From: Candidatus Thermoplasmatota archaeon
GTDB lineage: Archaea; Thermoplasmatota; SW-10-69-26; JACQPN01; JAJPHT01
Reading direction: 5' to 3'
Assembly: GCA_035540375.1 (NCBI GenBank)
Contig: DATLGO010000069.1
Coordinates: 19,353 to 83,352, forward strand
Length of the DNA: 64,000 nucleotides
The notes under the pieces are model-generated. The model was not told where the DNA came from and made no database searches. It was given only the letters and a program-made list of their open reading frames with translations. The position numbers were made by a program, and so were the translations under genes. This document shows positions 48,736 through 57,363 of this stretch, piece by piece (within the stretch, counting starts at the first letter, position 1; each line of letters opens with the position of its first letter).

Positions 48736-51090
48736 ATGCGCCGCGCCCTCCCGCTCGCCCTGCTCGCCGCCGTCCTCCTCGTCCCCGCCGCGGGCGCCCA
48801 GGCCGCGTTCGAGGGCGCGGCCTTCGCGCGCGGCCTCGCCTTCCCGGTGGACGTCGTGTTCGGGCCGGACGGAACGCTCTACTACGCCGAGCTGAACACG
48901 GGCGCGATCCGCGCGATCCCGCCCGGAGAGACGGCGCCGCGGGCCGAGCCCGTCCACAAGGTCGCCGCGGCGCCGGGCGGCAACGGAGGCTTCCTCGGCC
49001 TCGCGCTCGACCCCGAGTTCGAGCGCACCAAGGCCTTCTTCGTCTACTACACCGCGAAGATCGACGGGACGAAGGTGAACCGCGTGAGCCGCCTCGACGC
49101 CTCGGGCGAGAAGGTGATCCTCGACGGCATCCCGTGGGCCGAGATGCACGACGGCGGACGCCTGCTCTTCGTGGGCGACCACCTCGTCGTCGTCACGGGC
49201 GACAACGAGCGCCGCGAGGTCGCGCAGGACCTCGGGAATCTCCTCGGCAAGACGCTCCGGATGACGCGCGACGGCGCGGGCGCCCCGGGAAACCCGTTCC
49301 CGAACCATCCGCTCGTCTACACCTACGGCCACCGGAACCCGTTCGGCCTCGCGTGGGACCCGGCCTCGTCGACGCTCTGGCAGACCGAGAACGGGCCGGA
49401 GAAGAACGACGAGGTGAACATCCTCGTCGCGGGGAAGAACTATGGTTGGCCGCGGGGCACGGGCGCGCTCAACGACCCGCGCTTCGAGGACCCGGTGCAC
49501 ACGTACGCGACAACGCTCGGCCCCACCGGCGCGACCGTGCTGAACGGCACGATGTATTTCGGCGAGTTCAACGCGGGCGCCGTCCACCGGGTCCGCCGCG
49601 CGAGCGACGGGAGCGTGACGGCGGACGTCGTGTGGCGCGTTCCCGGCGGCGGGCGCGTGCTCGACGTCGAGGCCGGCCCCGATCGGCGGCTCTACGTGAG
49701 CACGTACGACGCGATCCATGTCGTGACGGTGCCGGGCGAGCGCGTCCTCCCGCTTCCGAACGGAACGCCCGCGCCGAACGGGACGGAGGACCCGCCCGGT
49801 GGAAACACGACGGCCCCGCCGCCGGACGAGGCGGGTCCGGCGCTCATCACGCCCACGCCCGGCCCCGCCCTCGGGGCCCTCGCGCTCGCCGCGGGGGCGG
49901 TCGCCGCGGCGCGGCGACGCCGGGTCCCGCGAAGGGGCCGCGGCGCGGCGGCCGCGCTTCTCGTCGTCGCCGCGCTCGCGACGCCCGCGGCCGCAGCGGC
50001 CGAGCCCGAGGTGGTCGCGACCGATCTCGAGACGCCCGTCGACCTCACCTTCGCGCCCGACGGCACGCTCCACTTCGCGGAGCTCCTCACGGGCCGCGTG
50101 CGCGCGATCGGTCCCGACGGCGTCGTCACCGAGCCGGTGTTCTCGATCCCGGCCAGCGGCGGCGGCAACGGCGGCTTCACGGGCCTCGCGGCGGACCCCG
50201 TCGAGGCGGGCGTGTTCTACGTGCACTACTCGATGGAGAAGCCCGGCGCCGAGCGAGGTAAGGTGAACCGCATCTCCCGCGTCGCGAACGGCGTCGAAAC
50301 GGTGCTCGTGGACGACATCCCCTGGGCGATGCTCCACGACGGGGGCCGCGTCGCGGTCGGCCCCGACGGGATCCTCTGGGCGACGACGGGCGACAACGAC
50401 CTCAAGTCGCCCTCGCAGGACCGCGGATCGATCCTCGGCAAGGTGCTCCGCTTCACGAAGGAGGGCAAGCCCGCGCCCGGCAATCCCGATGGGTGGCACC
50501 CGCTTGCGTGGGCGCAGGGGTTCCGCAACCCCTTCGGCCTTGCGGTCACCGGGGACACCGTCGTATACGTGAGCGACAACGGCGGCCGCGAGGAGGTGAA
50601 CCGCGTCGAGAAGGGCGCGAATCACGGCTGGCCCCACTGCACCGGCGCGTGCGGACGGCAGGACTTCGCGGAGCCCGTCGCGTGGTGGGACGAGCACTTC
50701 GGCCCTACGGGCATCGCCGTTGCGGACGGCACGCTCTACCTCGGCGACTACGTGAACGGGCGCGTGCGCGCGGTCGACCTCGCGACCGGCGCGAAGACGG
50801 TGTTCTGGGAGCGGTCCGGCGCGCGCGTCCTCGACGTCGAGCGCGGTCCCGACGGCTGCCTCTACGTCGCCGGGTGGACGACCGTCTGGCGCTTCGCGCT
50901 CGACGGCGCGACGTGCGGCGCGCGCGGGTCGCCGGGCGGGAACACGACGAAGCCGCCGCCGGACGGAAACGCGACCGGGTCGCCGGATTCGGGCGGTCCC
51001 GCCTCCATCGTTCCCACGCCGGCCCCGGGCCTTGCGCTTGCGGCCCTCGCGGCGCTCGCGGGCGCGCGCCTCGCAAGGCGGCGCGCGTAG
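48736..51090 (+). CDS. Double secreted sugar-dehydrogenase-like protein with internal sorting signal and internal signal peptide
   Basis: 784 residues. Each half is a GSDH/PQQ-dependent aldose-dehydrogenase-like six-bladed propeller (half 1 about 23-340, half 2 about 425-735): FVGPDGTLYYAE, MHDGGRLLF, TGDN, GHRNPFGLAWDP, TENGPEKNDEVN, YGWP and the matching second set. Half 1 ends in a C-terminal sorting-type tail (ITPTPGPALGALALAAGAVAAARRRR, about 371-396). Directly after it comes RGRGAAAALLVVAALATPAAAAA, a second signal peptide. Half 2 ends in an equivalent tail (VPTPAPGLALAALAALAG and RLARRRA). No stop or start lies between, so two exported genes are fused. Substrate unknown. Confidence 0.8.
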   Translation: MRRALPLALLAAVLLVPAAGAQAAFEGAAFARGLAFPVDVVFGPDGTLYYAELNTGAIRAIPPGETAPRAEPVHKVAAAPGGNGGFLGLALDPEFERTKAFFVYYTAKIDGTKVNRVSRLDASGEKVILDGIPWAEMHDGGRLLFVGDHLVVVTGDNERREVAQDLGNLLGKTLRMTRDGAGAPGNPFPNHPLVYTYGHRNPFGLAWDPASSTLWQTENGPEKNDEVNILVAGKNYGWPRGTGALNDPRFEDPVHTYATTLGPTGATVLNGTMYFGEFNAGAVHRVRRASDGSVTADVVWRVPGGGRVLDVEAGPDRRLYVSTYDAIHVVTVPGERVLPLPNGTPAPNGTEDPPGGNTTAPPPDEAGPALITPTPGPALGALALAAGAVAAARRRRVPRRGRGAAAALLVVAALATPAAAAAEPEVVATDLETPVDLTFAPDGTLHFAELLTGRVRAIGPDGVVTEPVFSIPASGGGNGGFTGLAADPVEAGVFYVHYSMEKPGAERGKVNRISRVANGVETVLVDDIPWAMLHDGGRVAVGPDGILWATTGDNDLKSPSQDRGSILGKVLRFTKEGKPAPGNPDGWHPLAWAQGFRNPFGLAVTGDTVVYVSDNGGREEVNRVEKGANHGWPHCTGACGRQDFAEPVAWWDEHFGPTGIAVADGTLYLGDYVNGRVRAVDLATGAKTVFWERSGARVLDVERGPDGCLYVAGWTTVWRFALDGATCGARGSPGGNTTKPPPDGNATGSPDSGGPASIVPTPAPGLALAALAALAGARLARRRA

Positions 51091-51127
51091 CGCAAACCCT
51101 TAGGGCCGCGAAGCGCTCGCGAACGGC

Positions 51128-52405
51128 ATGGACGACGAACGGTCCGCGATGCGCCGCGACGCGGAAGCCGCTTTCCGCGCGGGCCTTGCCGCCGTCGACC
51201 CCCGCGCGGCCGTCGCGCGGTCCTTCGCCGGGCCCGGCGTCGTCGACCTCGCGGCCGGGCGCCTCGAGCTCGCGAGCTTCGCGCGCGTGCGCGTCGCCGC
51301 CGTCGGGAAAGCGGCGACCGGGATGGCCGAAGCGTGGCGCGCGCACGCGGGGGCGCCGTCCGAGGGGCTCGTCGTCGCGCCGCGCGCCGACCCCGTCGAG
51401 GGGTTCCGCGCCCTCGCGGGCGAGCACCCCGTTCCCGGCCCCGGCTCCCTCGAGGCGGGCGAGGCGCTCCTCGCCCTTGCGGCGGCCGCGGATGCCGAAG
51501 ACCTGTTCGTCCTCCTCCTTTCGGGCGGCGCGAGCGCGCTCGCCGAAGCCCCGCGCGTGCCGCTGTCGGACCTGCGCGCCACGACGCGGCTCCTGCTCGC
51601 AAGCGGCGCGCCGATCGACGTCGTGAACACCGTCCGGCGCCGTCTCTCGCGCCTCAAGGGCGGCGGACTCGCGGAGGCCGCGGGCCGCGGGACCGTCGCG
51701 ACGCTCGCGATCTCCGACGTCGTCGGCGACGATCCTGCCGCGATCGGGAGCGGCCCGACCGTGCCCGACCCTTCTCCGCCCGGCGCCGCGCGAGCGGCGC
51801 TCGAGGCGCGCGGCCTGCTCGCGAAGCTTCCCGCGTCGGTCGCCCGCGTTCTCGCGGACGAGCCGCCTCCCCCCCGCGCCGCCCCGCGCGGCGGCTTCCG
51901 TCTCGTCGCCTCGAACGCGACGGCCGTCGACGCGGCGCGCGCCGCCCTCGCCGCGCGCGGGTGGCGCGTCGCGCCCGCCCTCGCGCTCGCGGGCGAGGCG
52001 CGTGACGCCGGGCGCGCATTCGCGGCGCGCGCGCTCGCGGAGCGCGGCCCCGTCGCGCTCGTCGCGGGCGGCGAGACGACGGTCTCGCTCGGCCTCGACG
52101 CGGGCGTGGGCGGGCGCAACCAGGAGACGGCGCTCGCGATGGTCGAAGGGCTCGCGGGCCGCCGCGTCGTCGCGCTCGTTGCGGGCACGGACGGCGTGGA
52201 CGGCCCCACGCACGCGGCCGGCGCGTTCGCGGACGGAACGAGCCTCGAACGCGCTCGGGCCGCGGGCCTCGACGTCCCGGCCGCGCTCGCGCGCCACGCC
52301 TCGACGCACGTCTTCGCGACGCTCGACGATCTCTTCGTGACGGGACCCACGGGCACGAACGTCGCGGACCTCGCGATCGCGCTCAGTCGAGAAGATGGCC
52401 CATGA
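51128..52405 (+). CDS. Glycerate 2-kinase (GckA/MOFRL family)
   Basis: 425 residues. AAVGKAATGMAEA, LLLSGGASALAE, NTVRRRLSRLKGGGLAEAAG and SDVVGDDPAAIGSGPTVPDP identify the two-domain class II glycerate kinase; VAGTDGVDGPTHAAGAF is the MOFRL end. It phosphorylates glycerate to 2-phosphoglycerate. A TATA-like ACCCTTAGG about 26 bases before the ATG fits a leaderless mRNA. The 3' end overlaps the convergent GTP cyclohydrolase II gene by 23 bases. Confidence 0.88.
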   Translation: MDDERSAMRRDAEAAFRAGLAAVDPRAAVARSFAGPGVVDLAAGRLELASFARVRVAAVGKAATGMAEAWRAHAGAPSEGLVVAPRADPVEGFRALAGEHPVPGPGSLEAGEALLALAAAADAEDLFVLLLSGGASALAEAPRVPLSDLRATTRLLLASGAPIDVVNTVRRRLSRLKGGGLAEAAGRGTVATLAISDVVGDDPAAIGSGPTVPDPSPPGAARAALEARGLLAKLPASVARVLADEPPPPRAAPRGGFRLVASNATAVDAARAALAARGWRVAPALALAGEARDAGRAFAARALAERGPVALVAGGETTVSLGLDAGVGGRNQETALAMVEGLAGRRVVALVAGTDGVDGPTHAAGAFADGTSLERARAAGLDVPAALARHASTHVFATLDDLFVTGPTGTNVADLAIALSREDGP

Positions 52406-53006
52406 GGGCGCGCTTCGCCGCGAGATAGGCGCGGTTCGCCTCGGTCGCGCCCGCGACGTGCGGGACGCGGGCGGCGACGCGGATCCCGCCCTGCTCGAGG
52501 GCGAGGACCTTCGCGGGGTTGTTCGTCATGAGACGCACGCTTGCGACGCCGAGGCGACGGAGCATCGCGACCGCCGAATCGTACTGCCGCAGGTCGCCCG
52601 GGAAGCCGAGCGACTCGTTCGCCTTCACGGTGTCGAGCCCGGTCTCCTGCAGGGCGTACGCGCGGATCTTGTTCGCAAGCCCGATCCCACGGCCCTCCTG
52701 GTTGAGGTAGAGCAGGACGCCGCGCCCCGCCTTCGCGATCTCGGCGAGGGCGAGGTCGAGCTGCGGGCCGCAGTCGCATCGCGCGCTCCCGAACACGTCG
52801 CCCGTGAGACATGCGCTGTGCACGCGCGCGAGGACGTCCTCGCCCGCGACATCGCCCAGGACGAGGGCGACGTGCTCCTCGCGGGCCAGCGGGGCGCCGA
52901 AGGCCACGACGCGGAAGGTCGCGTGCATCGTCGGGAGGCTCGCCACGTCCGTGGTCTCGAGGAGATCCGGCGCGGCCGCGACGTCGTCCTCGGCGGGCAG
53001 GGTCAC
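52383..53006 (-). CDS. ribA: GTP cyclohydrolase II
   Basis: 207 residues. Zinc cysteines appear in HSACLTGDVFGSARCDCGPQL (three Cys), then LYLNQEGRGIGLANKIRAYALQ, the GTP-binding helix, and the final LMTNNPAKV. It opens GTP to start riboflavin synthesis. Most archaea use GTP cyclohydrolase III (ArfA), so the bacterial-type enzyme hints at transfer. The GTG at 53006 is about 27 bases after GGATAAAAGC on the minus strand. No other riboflavin gene is nearby. Confidence 0.9.
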   Translation of the reverse strand: MTLPAEDDVAAAPDLLETTDVASLPTMHATFRVVAFGAPLAREEHVALVLGDVAGEDVLARVHSACLTGDVFGSARCDCGPQLDLALAEIAKAGRGVLLYLNQEGRGIGLANKIRAYALQETGLDTVKANESLGFPGDLRQYDSAVAMLRRLGVASVRLMTNNPAKVLALEQGGIRVAARVPHVAGATEANRAYLAAKRALMGHLLD

Positions 53007-53027
53007 GCGGCGCCATGGCGGGTCGGA

Positions 53028-53037
53028 GGATAAAAGC
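53028..53037 (-). promoter_or_regulatory. TATA box for ribA
   Basis: Minus-strand GCTTTTATCC centred about 27 bases before the GTG at 53006. Confidence 0.5.
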
Positions 53038-53100
53038 GTTTTGTGGGTAGCTACGCGATTTCGAGTAGATGGGGGCCAGGACCGCGAGCGTCCTTCGCAT

Positions 53101-53112
53101 CCATTATCATCC
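53101..53112 (+). promoter_or_regulatory. TATA box for purE operon
   Basis: CCATTATCATCC centred about 29 bases before the ATG at 53136. Confidence 0.45.
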
Positions 53113-53135
53113 CGCGGCCCTTCCCCGCACCCAGC

Positions 53136-53624
53136 ATGGAGTCCGCCGCGCCCAAGGTGGCCATCATCATGGGGAGCCGCAGCGACTGGGAGACCCTCCG
53201 CCACGCGAGCGAGACGCTCGCCGGCCTCGGCGTCGCCCACGAGAGCCGCGTCGTGAGCGCGCACCGCACGCCTGACTTCCTCTTCGAATACGTGGAAGGC
53301 GCCGCCGCGCGCGGTATCGAGGTCATTATCGCGGGCGCGGGCGGCGCCGCCCACCTCCCGGGCATGGCGGCCGCGAAGACCACGCTCCCCGTGCTCGGGG
53401 TTCCCGTCCGATCGAAGGCCCTCTCCGGAATGGACTCGCTCCTCAGCATCGTCCAGATGCCGCGCGGCGTCCCCGTCGGGACGCTCGCGATCGGGGAGGC
53501 GGGCGCCGCGAACGCGGCGCTCCTTGCCGCGCAGATCCTCGCGCTCCGCGACCCCGCCCTCCGCGCGCGCCTCGAAGCGCTCCGCGCGGGCGAGCGCGAC
53601 CGCGTGCTGGGGGAGAAGCTCTGA
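53136..53624 (+). CDS. purE: N5-carboxyaminoimidazole ribonucleotide mutase
   Basis: 162 residues. [14 protein letters not shown] at residue 8 and [14 protein letters not shown] near 39 are the PurE phosphate and substrate loops; [25 protein letters not shown] follows. It shifts the carboxyl group from N5-CAIR to CAIR in purine synthesis. It is the first gene of purE-purK-sbtA-sbtB. The stop overlaps a CTG start of purK. Confidence 0.93.
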   Translation: MESAAPKVAIIMGSRSDWETLRHASETLAGLGVAHESRVVSAHRTPDFLFEYVEGAAARGIEVIIAGAGGAAHLPGMAAAKTTLPVLGVPVRSKALSGMDSLLSIVQMPRGVPVGTLAIGEAGAANAALLAAQILALRDPALRARLEALRAGERDRVLGEKL

Positions 53625-54760
53625 CGGCGCTCCCGGGAAGCCTCGTCGGGATCCTCGGCGGCGGCCAGCTCGGGCGCATGATCGCGATCGAGGCGCGTCG
53701 GCTCGGCTACCGGACCGCGATCCTCGATCCCGACCCCGACGCGCCCGGCGCCCAGGTCGCCGACGAGCGCGTCGTCGCGTCCCTCGACGACGTCGAGGCG
53801 GTGCGCGCCCTCGCGCGTCGCGCGGCCGTCGTCACGGTCGAGACCGAACATGTGCCCGCGGCGAGCCTCGAGGCCGCGGCCGCCGTCGGCCGCGTCCATC
53901 CCGCGCCGTCGGTCGTCGCGCGCGTGCAGGACCGCCTCGCGCAGCGAACGTTCCTTGCGTCGATCGGCGCGCCGCAGCCGCGCTTCGAGCCCGTCGCAAC
54001 GGATGAGGACCTCGCGCGCGCCGTGCGCGCGGTGGGCGCGCCGTCGATCCTCAAGACGCGCACCGGCGGCTACGACGGCAAGGGTCAGGCGCGGCTCGCG
54101 CGCGCCGGGGACGCGGAGCAGGCGTGGGCCGCGATCGGCCGCCGGCCGGCCGTGCTCGAAGCCTTCGTCACGTTCCGCATGGAGATCAGCGCGCTCGTCG
54201 CGCGTCGCGAGGACGGCGCCGTCGCGTTCTATCCCGTCGCGGAGAACGTCCATCGCGACGGCATCCTCCACACGACGCGCGCCCCCGCGCGCATCCCGCA
54301 CGGGCTCGCCGCGCGCGCGAACGAGCTCGCGCGCGAGGTCGCCGACGCGATGGGCCACGTCGGCATGATGGCCGTCGAGATGTTCGTGACCGCCGAGGAC
54401 GAGCTTCTCGTGAACGAGGTCGCGCCGCGCGTGCACAATTCCGGCCACTACACGCTCAAGGCCTGCGCGACGTCCCAGTTCGAGCAGCATCTCCGCGCAA
54501 TCACGGGGCTCTCGCTCGGCGACACGGCCGTCCCGCGACCCGCGGTGATGCTGAACCTCCTCGGCGACCTCTGGGCCCGCGGAGAGCCCCCGTGGCGCGT
54601 CGTCCTCGACGAGCCCGCGGCCCACCTGCACCTCTACGGCAAGCGCAAGGTCAGGCCGGGCCGGAAGATGGGTCACATCGTCGTGGTCCACGAGGACGCC
54701 GACGCGGCGTGGCGCATCGCCCACGACCTCGACCGCCGGCTCGCGGGAGACGCGGCGTGA
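53621..54760 (+). CDS. purK: N5-carboxyaminoimidazole ribonucleotide synthetase, probable CTG start
   Basis: 379 residues from CTG 53621, which overlaps the purE stop (CTGA). The first conserved PurK motif [16 protein letters not shown] begins about 10 residues later; the first usual start in frame (ATG 53678) would cut this motif in half, so it is rejected. ATP-grasp features: [12 protein letters not shown] near residue 142 and [15 protein letters not shown] near 267. The enzyme uses ATP and bicarbonate to carboxylate AIR, which links it to the bicarbonate transporter gene that overlaps its stop (TGATG). Confidence 0.9.
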   Translation: MTALPGSLVGILGGGQLGRMIAIEARRLGYRTAILDPDPDAPGAQVADERVVASLDDVEAVRALARRAAVVTVETEHVPAASLEAAAAVGRVHPAPSVVARVQDRLAQRTFLASIGAPQPRFEPVATDEDLARAVRAVGAPSILKTRTGGYDGKGQARLARAGDAEQAWAAIGRRPAVLEAFVTFRMEISALVARREDGAVAFYPVAENVHRDGILHTTRAPARIPHGLAARANELAREVADAMGHVGMMAVEMFVTAEDELLVNEVAPRVHNSGHYTLKACATSQFEQHLRAITGLSLGDTAVPRPAVMLNLLGDLWARGEPPWRVVLDEPAAHLHLYGKRKVRPGRKMGHIVVVHEDADAAWRIAHDLDRRLAGDAA

Positions 54761-55755
54761 TGGCGGTCGACCTCCTCGGGCCCGCCCTCGACAACCTCAC
54801 CTCGCCCGTCATCCTGTTCTTCGCGCTCGGCGTCTTCGCCGCCTTCGTGCGGAGCGACCTCGAGATTCCGCCCGCCCTCGGAAAGGGCCTCGCGCTCTAC
54901 CTCATGATCGCGATCGGGTTCAAGGGCGGCGTCGCGCTCGCCGCGACGCCCTCCTGGTCCGCCACGATGGCGGGCGTGGCCGTCGTCGCCGTCCTCCTGA
55001 GCCTCCTCATGCCCTGGCTCGCGTACGCGATCCTCCGCGCCGCGACGCAGCTTGCGCCCGTGAACGCCGCCGCCGTCGCCGCGACCTACGGCAGCGTGAG
55101 CGTCGTGACCTTCGTCACGGCCGCCGCGTTCCTCGAGCGCGCCGGCTTCGAGACCTCCGGCTACCTCGTCGCCGTGCTCGCCCTCATGGAGACGCCGGCC
55201 ATCGTCTCCGGTCTCCTCCTCGCGCGTCGCACCGCGCCCGTCGCGGGAGCGCCGCTCGTCCCCTGGCCGCTCCTGCGCGAGGTCCTCTCGAGCGGATCGG
55301 TCCTCGTGCTCCTCGGCGCCCTCGCGATCGGCTGGGCGACGGGCGAGCGCGGCATGGCGAGCGTGGGCGGCGTCCTCGTCGGTCCTTTCCAGGGTCTCCT
55401 CGCGATCTTCCTCCTCGACATGGGCCTCCTCGTCGTGCGGCGCCTGCGCCAGAGCCGCAACCTCTCGTGGAGCGGCGTGGCCTTCGGCCTCTACATGCCG
55501 ATCCTCGGCGCCCTCCTCGGCCTCGCCGCCGCGCGCGCGCTCGGCCTCGACGCGGGCGACGGGACCCTCCTCGTGGTCCTCGCCGCAAGCGCGAGCTACA
55601 TCGCGGTGCCCGCGGCCCTGCGCCACGCGCTTCCCGCCGCCGACCCGAGCGTGTACGTGACGCTCTCCCTCGCCGTCACCTTCCCGTTCAACATCGTCCT
55701 CGGAATCCCCCTCTACCACGCGGCCGCCGGCGTCCTCCTCGGCGGCGGAGGCTGA
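54760..55755 (+). CDS. sbtA: SbtA-type sodium-dependent bicarbonate transporter
   Basis: 331 residues with about ten membrane helices. FFALGVFAAFVRSDLEIPPALGKGLALYLMIAIGFKGG at residues 20-57 is the SbtA/DUF897 opening, and YGSVSVVTFVTAAAFLE near 109 and LYMPILGALLG near 244 the second repeat. It imports bicarbonate with Na+. It overlaps purK by one base and is followed at once by a PII-like gene, as in SbtA-SbtB pairs. The link to PurK (a bicarbonate-using enzyme) suggests purine supply, rather than photosynthetic carbon concentration. Confidence 0.88.
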   Translation: MAVDLLGPALDNLTSPVILFFALGVFAAFVRSDLEIPPALGKGLALYLMIAIGFKGGVALAATPSWSATMAGVAVVAVLLSLLMPWLAYAILRAATQLAPVNAAAVAATYGSVSVVTFVTAAAFLERAGFETSGYLVAVLALMETPAIVSGLLLARRTAPVAGAPLVPWPLLREVLSSGSVLVLLGALAIGWATGERGMASVGGVLVGPFQGLLAIFLLDMGLLVVRRLRQSRNLSWSGVAFGLYMPILGALLGLAAARALGLDAGDGTLLVVLAASASYIAVPAALRHALPAADPSVYVTLSLAVTFPFNIVLGIPLYHAAAGVLLGGGG

Positions 55756-55759
55756 CACC

Positions 55760-56068
55760 ATGGAGCTGCACACGCGCAAGAAGGTCGAGATCGTGATCGA
55801 CGCCGCCGCCCGCGAGCGCGTGCTCGCGATCATCCGCGAGGCCGGCGCGAAGGGCTACACCATCGTCCCGCGCGTCGAAGGGCAGGGCCACCGCGGACTC
55901 CGCAGCGGCCACGACATCTTCGACCCGGCCCGCAACGTCCGCATCACCACCGTCGCGACGCAGGCGGTCGCGGAGCGCATCCTCCGCGACGTGCTCGTCG
56001 TCCTCGAGAAGCACGCGGGCATCGCGTACCTCTCGGACGTGCAGGTCGCGGGCGCGGACTACTTCTGA
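55760..56068 (+). CDS. sbtB: PII-like regulatory protein (SbtB-type)
   Basis: 102 residues with the PII ferredoxin-like fold: KKVEIVIDAAARERVLAIIREAGAKGYTIVPRVEGQGHRG at residues 7-46 (beta-alpha then T-loop region) and RITTVATQAVAERILRDVLVVLEKHAGIAYLSDVQV near 61-96. The family binds adenine nucleotides and gates SbtA. The T-loop is short and lacks the uridylylation Tyr motif of GlnB. It lies 4 bases after sbtA and ends the operon. Confidence 0.85.
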   Translation: MELHTRKKVEIVIDAAARERVLAIIREAGAKGYTIVPRVEGQGHRGLRSGHDIFDPARNVRITTVATQAVAERILRDVLVVLEKHAGIAYLSDVQVAGADYF

Positions 56069-56094
56069 CGCGCACGTCCTCGCGCCCGGGGCAT

Positions 56095-56105
56095 AGCTTT
56101 TATAG
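56095..56105 (+). promoter_or_regulatory. TATA box upstream of tRNA-Lys
   Basis: AGCTTTTATAG about 80 bases before the tRNA; transcription should start near 56125 and leave a leader for RNase P to remove. Confidence 0.5.
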
Positions 56106-56181
56106 GGGCAGTGCATTTGTCGCCTTCGCCGCCCGGGCCTCCCGGCGCGCGCCGCGCGGGTTTTCCCGAGCGTTTCCTCAC

Positions 56182-56256
56182 GGGCCAGTACCCTAGCCAG
56201 GTCAAGGGGCGAGACTCTTAATCTCGTCGCCGCCGGTTCGAATCCGGCCTGGCCCG
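56182..56256 (+). tRNA. tRNA-Lys (anticodon CTT)
   Basis: The acceptor stem GGGCCAG (56182-56188) pairs with CTGGCCC (56249-56255), discriminator G at 56256. D-stem CCCT with AGGG, anticodon stem CGAGA with TCTCG around the loop CTCTTAA (anticodon CTT at 56217-56219), T-stem GCCGG with CCGGC around TTCGAAT. No intron and no encoded CCA. It reads AAG codons. Confidence 0.95.
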
Positions 56257-56263
56257 CTTCTCC

Positions 56264-56280
56264 GGCCACCGGAGGTGGCC
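56264..56280. terminator. Inverted repeat after tRNA-Lys
   Basis: GGCCACC (56264-56270), three-base loop, GGTGGCC (56274-56280). No T tract follows, so its role as terminator is uncertain. Confidence 0.35.
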
Positions 56281-56679
56281 GATGATCGGGCGTGGCCGGG
56301 TTGGCGCTTTTCCGTGAACGCTTTTGCGGCGCGAAGCGGCGCGAAAAGGGTTCGTTCGGATCCGGCCTCGCGGGGATGATTCCGCGCCTTTGTCCAATCC
56401 TCCGCCGGTCGAGCGTCGCGAAGGGGGGTGCGTCTCACGTCCGCGCGGGTCGATACCGCTCACGGCCCGCCCCTGCGCTGCGGTTCGGCGTCGTCGCTCG
56501 AGAGCCACTCCGCACCCGCGGCGTCAGACGCGCGCGATGGGGACCGATCGATCGGTCGCCTCGAAGGACGTGGCCCGTACAGTCTTACGCTCTAGAGCCG
56601 GGCCCTCGATCCATTCGCGCGAACGGAGCTTCCGCGCCGAGATATGAGGATTCAGTGCCTGACGGGCGTGAGGTTAGGC
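56281..56679. other. Gene-free region
   Basis: About 400 bases. No convincing reading frame was found: frames that span it have no family match. A perfect palindrome CCGATCGATCGG is at about 56543-56554 and a CTCTAGAG at about 56590-56597. It probably holds the promoter of the secreted protein at 56680. Confidence 0.4.
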
Positions 56680-57309
56680 ATGAAACTGAAACTCCTGGTC
56701 ACGCTTGTCGCCGCAAGCGCGCTCGCCCTCGTTCCGACCGCCGCCGCCGCGACGCCCTACTCGGAGGGCTTCGAGTCCGGCGCCGCGAAGCTCTGGACCC
56801 TCACGGGCCTTTGGAACGTCAACGACTGCATCGCGGCCTCCGGCACGTATGCGCTCGTCTACAACGTGCACCCCCAGTGCAACTACGACGTCGGCTACAG
56901 CAACGGCGCGGCGACGACGCCCCCGATCGTGGTCCAGGGTCCGTCCTCGCTGAACTTCGAGAGCTACATCCAGACCGAACAATGGTGCGGCGCCTACGAC
57001 GTTGCGCACGTCCTCGTGTCCGTCAATGACGGCCCGTACAACGTCGTCCTCAACAACCTCGAGTGCGGCCCCGACTCGGCCTGGACGCTCTACTCGGTCG
57101 ACCTCACGCCCTATGTGGGCAACTCGGTCCGCGTCCAGTTCTACTTCGACACGGGGGACGGCTGGGTCAACAATTACCTCGGATGGGCCATCGACAACGT
57201 CGCCATCAGCGGCCCGGCCTACCCGACGCCCGAGCTCGGCTCCCTCGCCCTCGCGGGCGCGGGCGTCGCAGTCGTCGCGGGCGTTGCGCTCGTGAACCGC
57301 CGCAAGTAA
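56680..57309 (+). CDS. Secreted beta-sandwich protein with C-terminal sorting signal
   Basis: 209 residues. Signal peptide ends near residue 24 (PTAAAA). The mature part YSEGFESGAAKLWTLTGLWNV and later LYSVDLTPYVGNSVRVQFYFDTGD with WAIDNVAISG is the MAM/jelly-roll carbohydrate-binding-like pattern. The tail PTPELGSLALAGAGVAVVAGVALVNRRK (split at residues 185-209) has a PTP-type motif, helix and Arg-rich end, like archaeal PGF-CTERM sorting signals. It should be linked to the cell surface. GAGG lies 6-10 bases before the ATG. Confidence 0.78.
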   Translation: MKLKLLVTLVAASALALVPTAAAATPYSEGFESGAAKLWTLTGLWNVNDCIAASGTYALVYNVHPQCNYDVGYSNGAATTPPIVVQGPSSLNFESYIQTEQWCGAYDVAHVLVSVNDGPYNVVLNNLECGPDSAWTLYSVDLTPYVGNSVRVQFYFDTGDGWVNNYLGWAIDNVAISGPAYPTPELGSLALAGAGVAVVAGVALVNRRK

Positions 57310-57319
57310 GGGTAACCCC

Positions 57320-57363
57320 GGCCGGGAGCGCACATCCCGGCCCTGTCTTTTCTTTCATTCCTT
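57320..57363 (+). terminator. Stem-loop with T-rich tract
   Basis: GGCCGGGA (57320-57327), seven-base loop, TCCCGGCC (57335-57342), then TCTTTTCTTTCATTCCTTTC up to 57363. Directly after the secreted protein stop; a strong terminator candidate. Confidence 0.65.

Noticed and set aside
53678..53680. ATG as purK start
   Set aside because: It would remove the [10 protein letters not shown] part of a universal motif.
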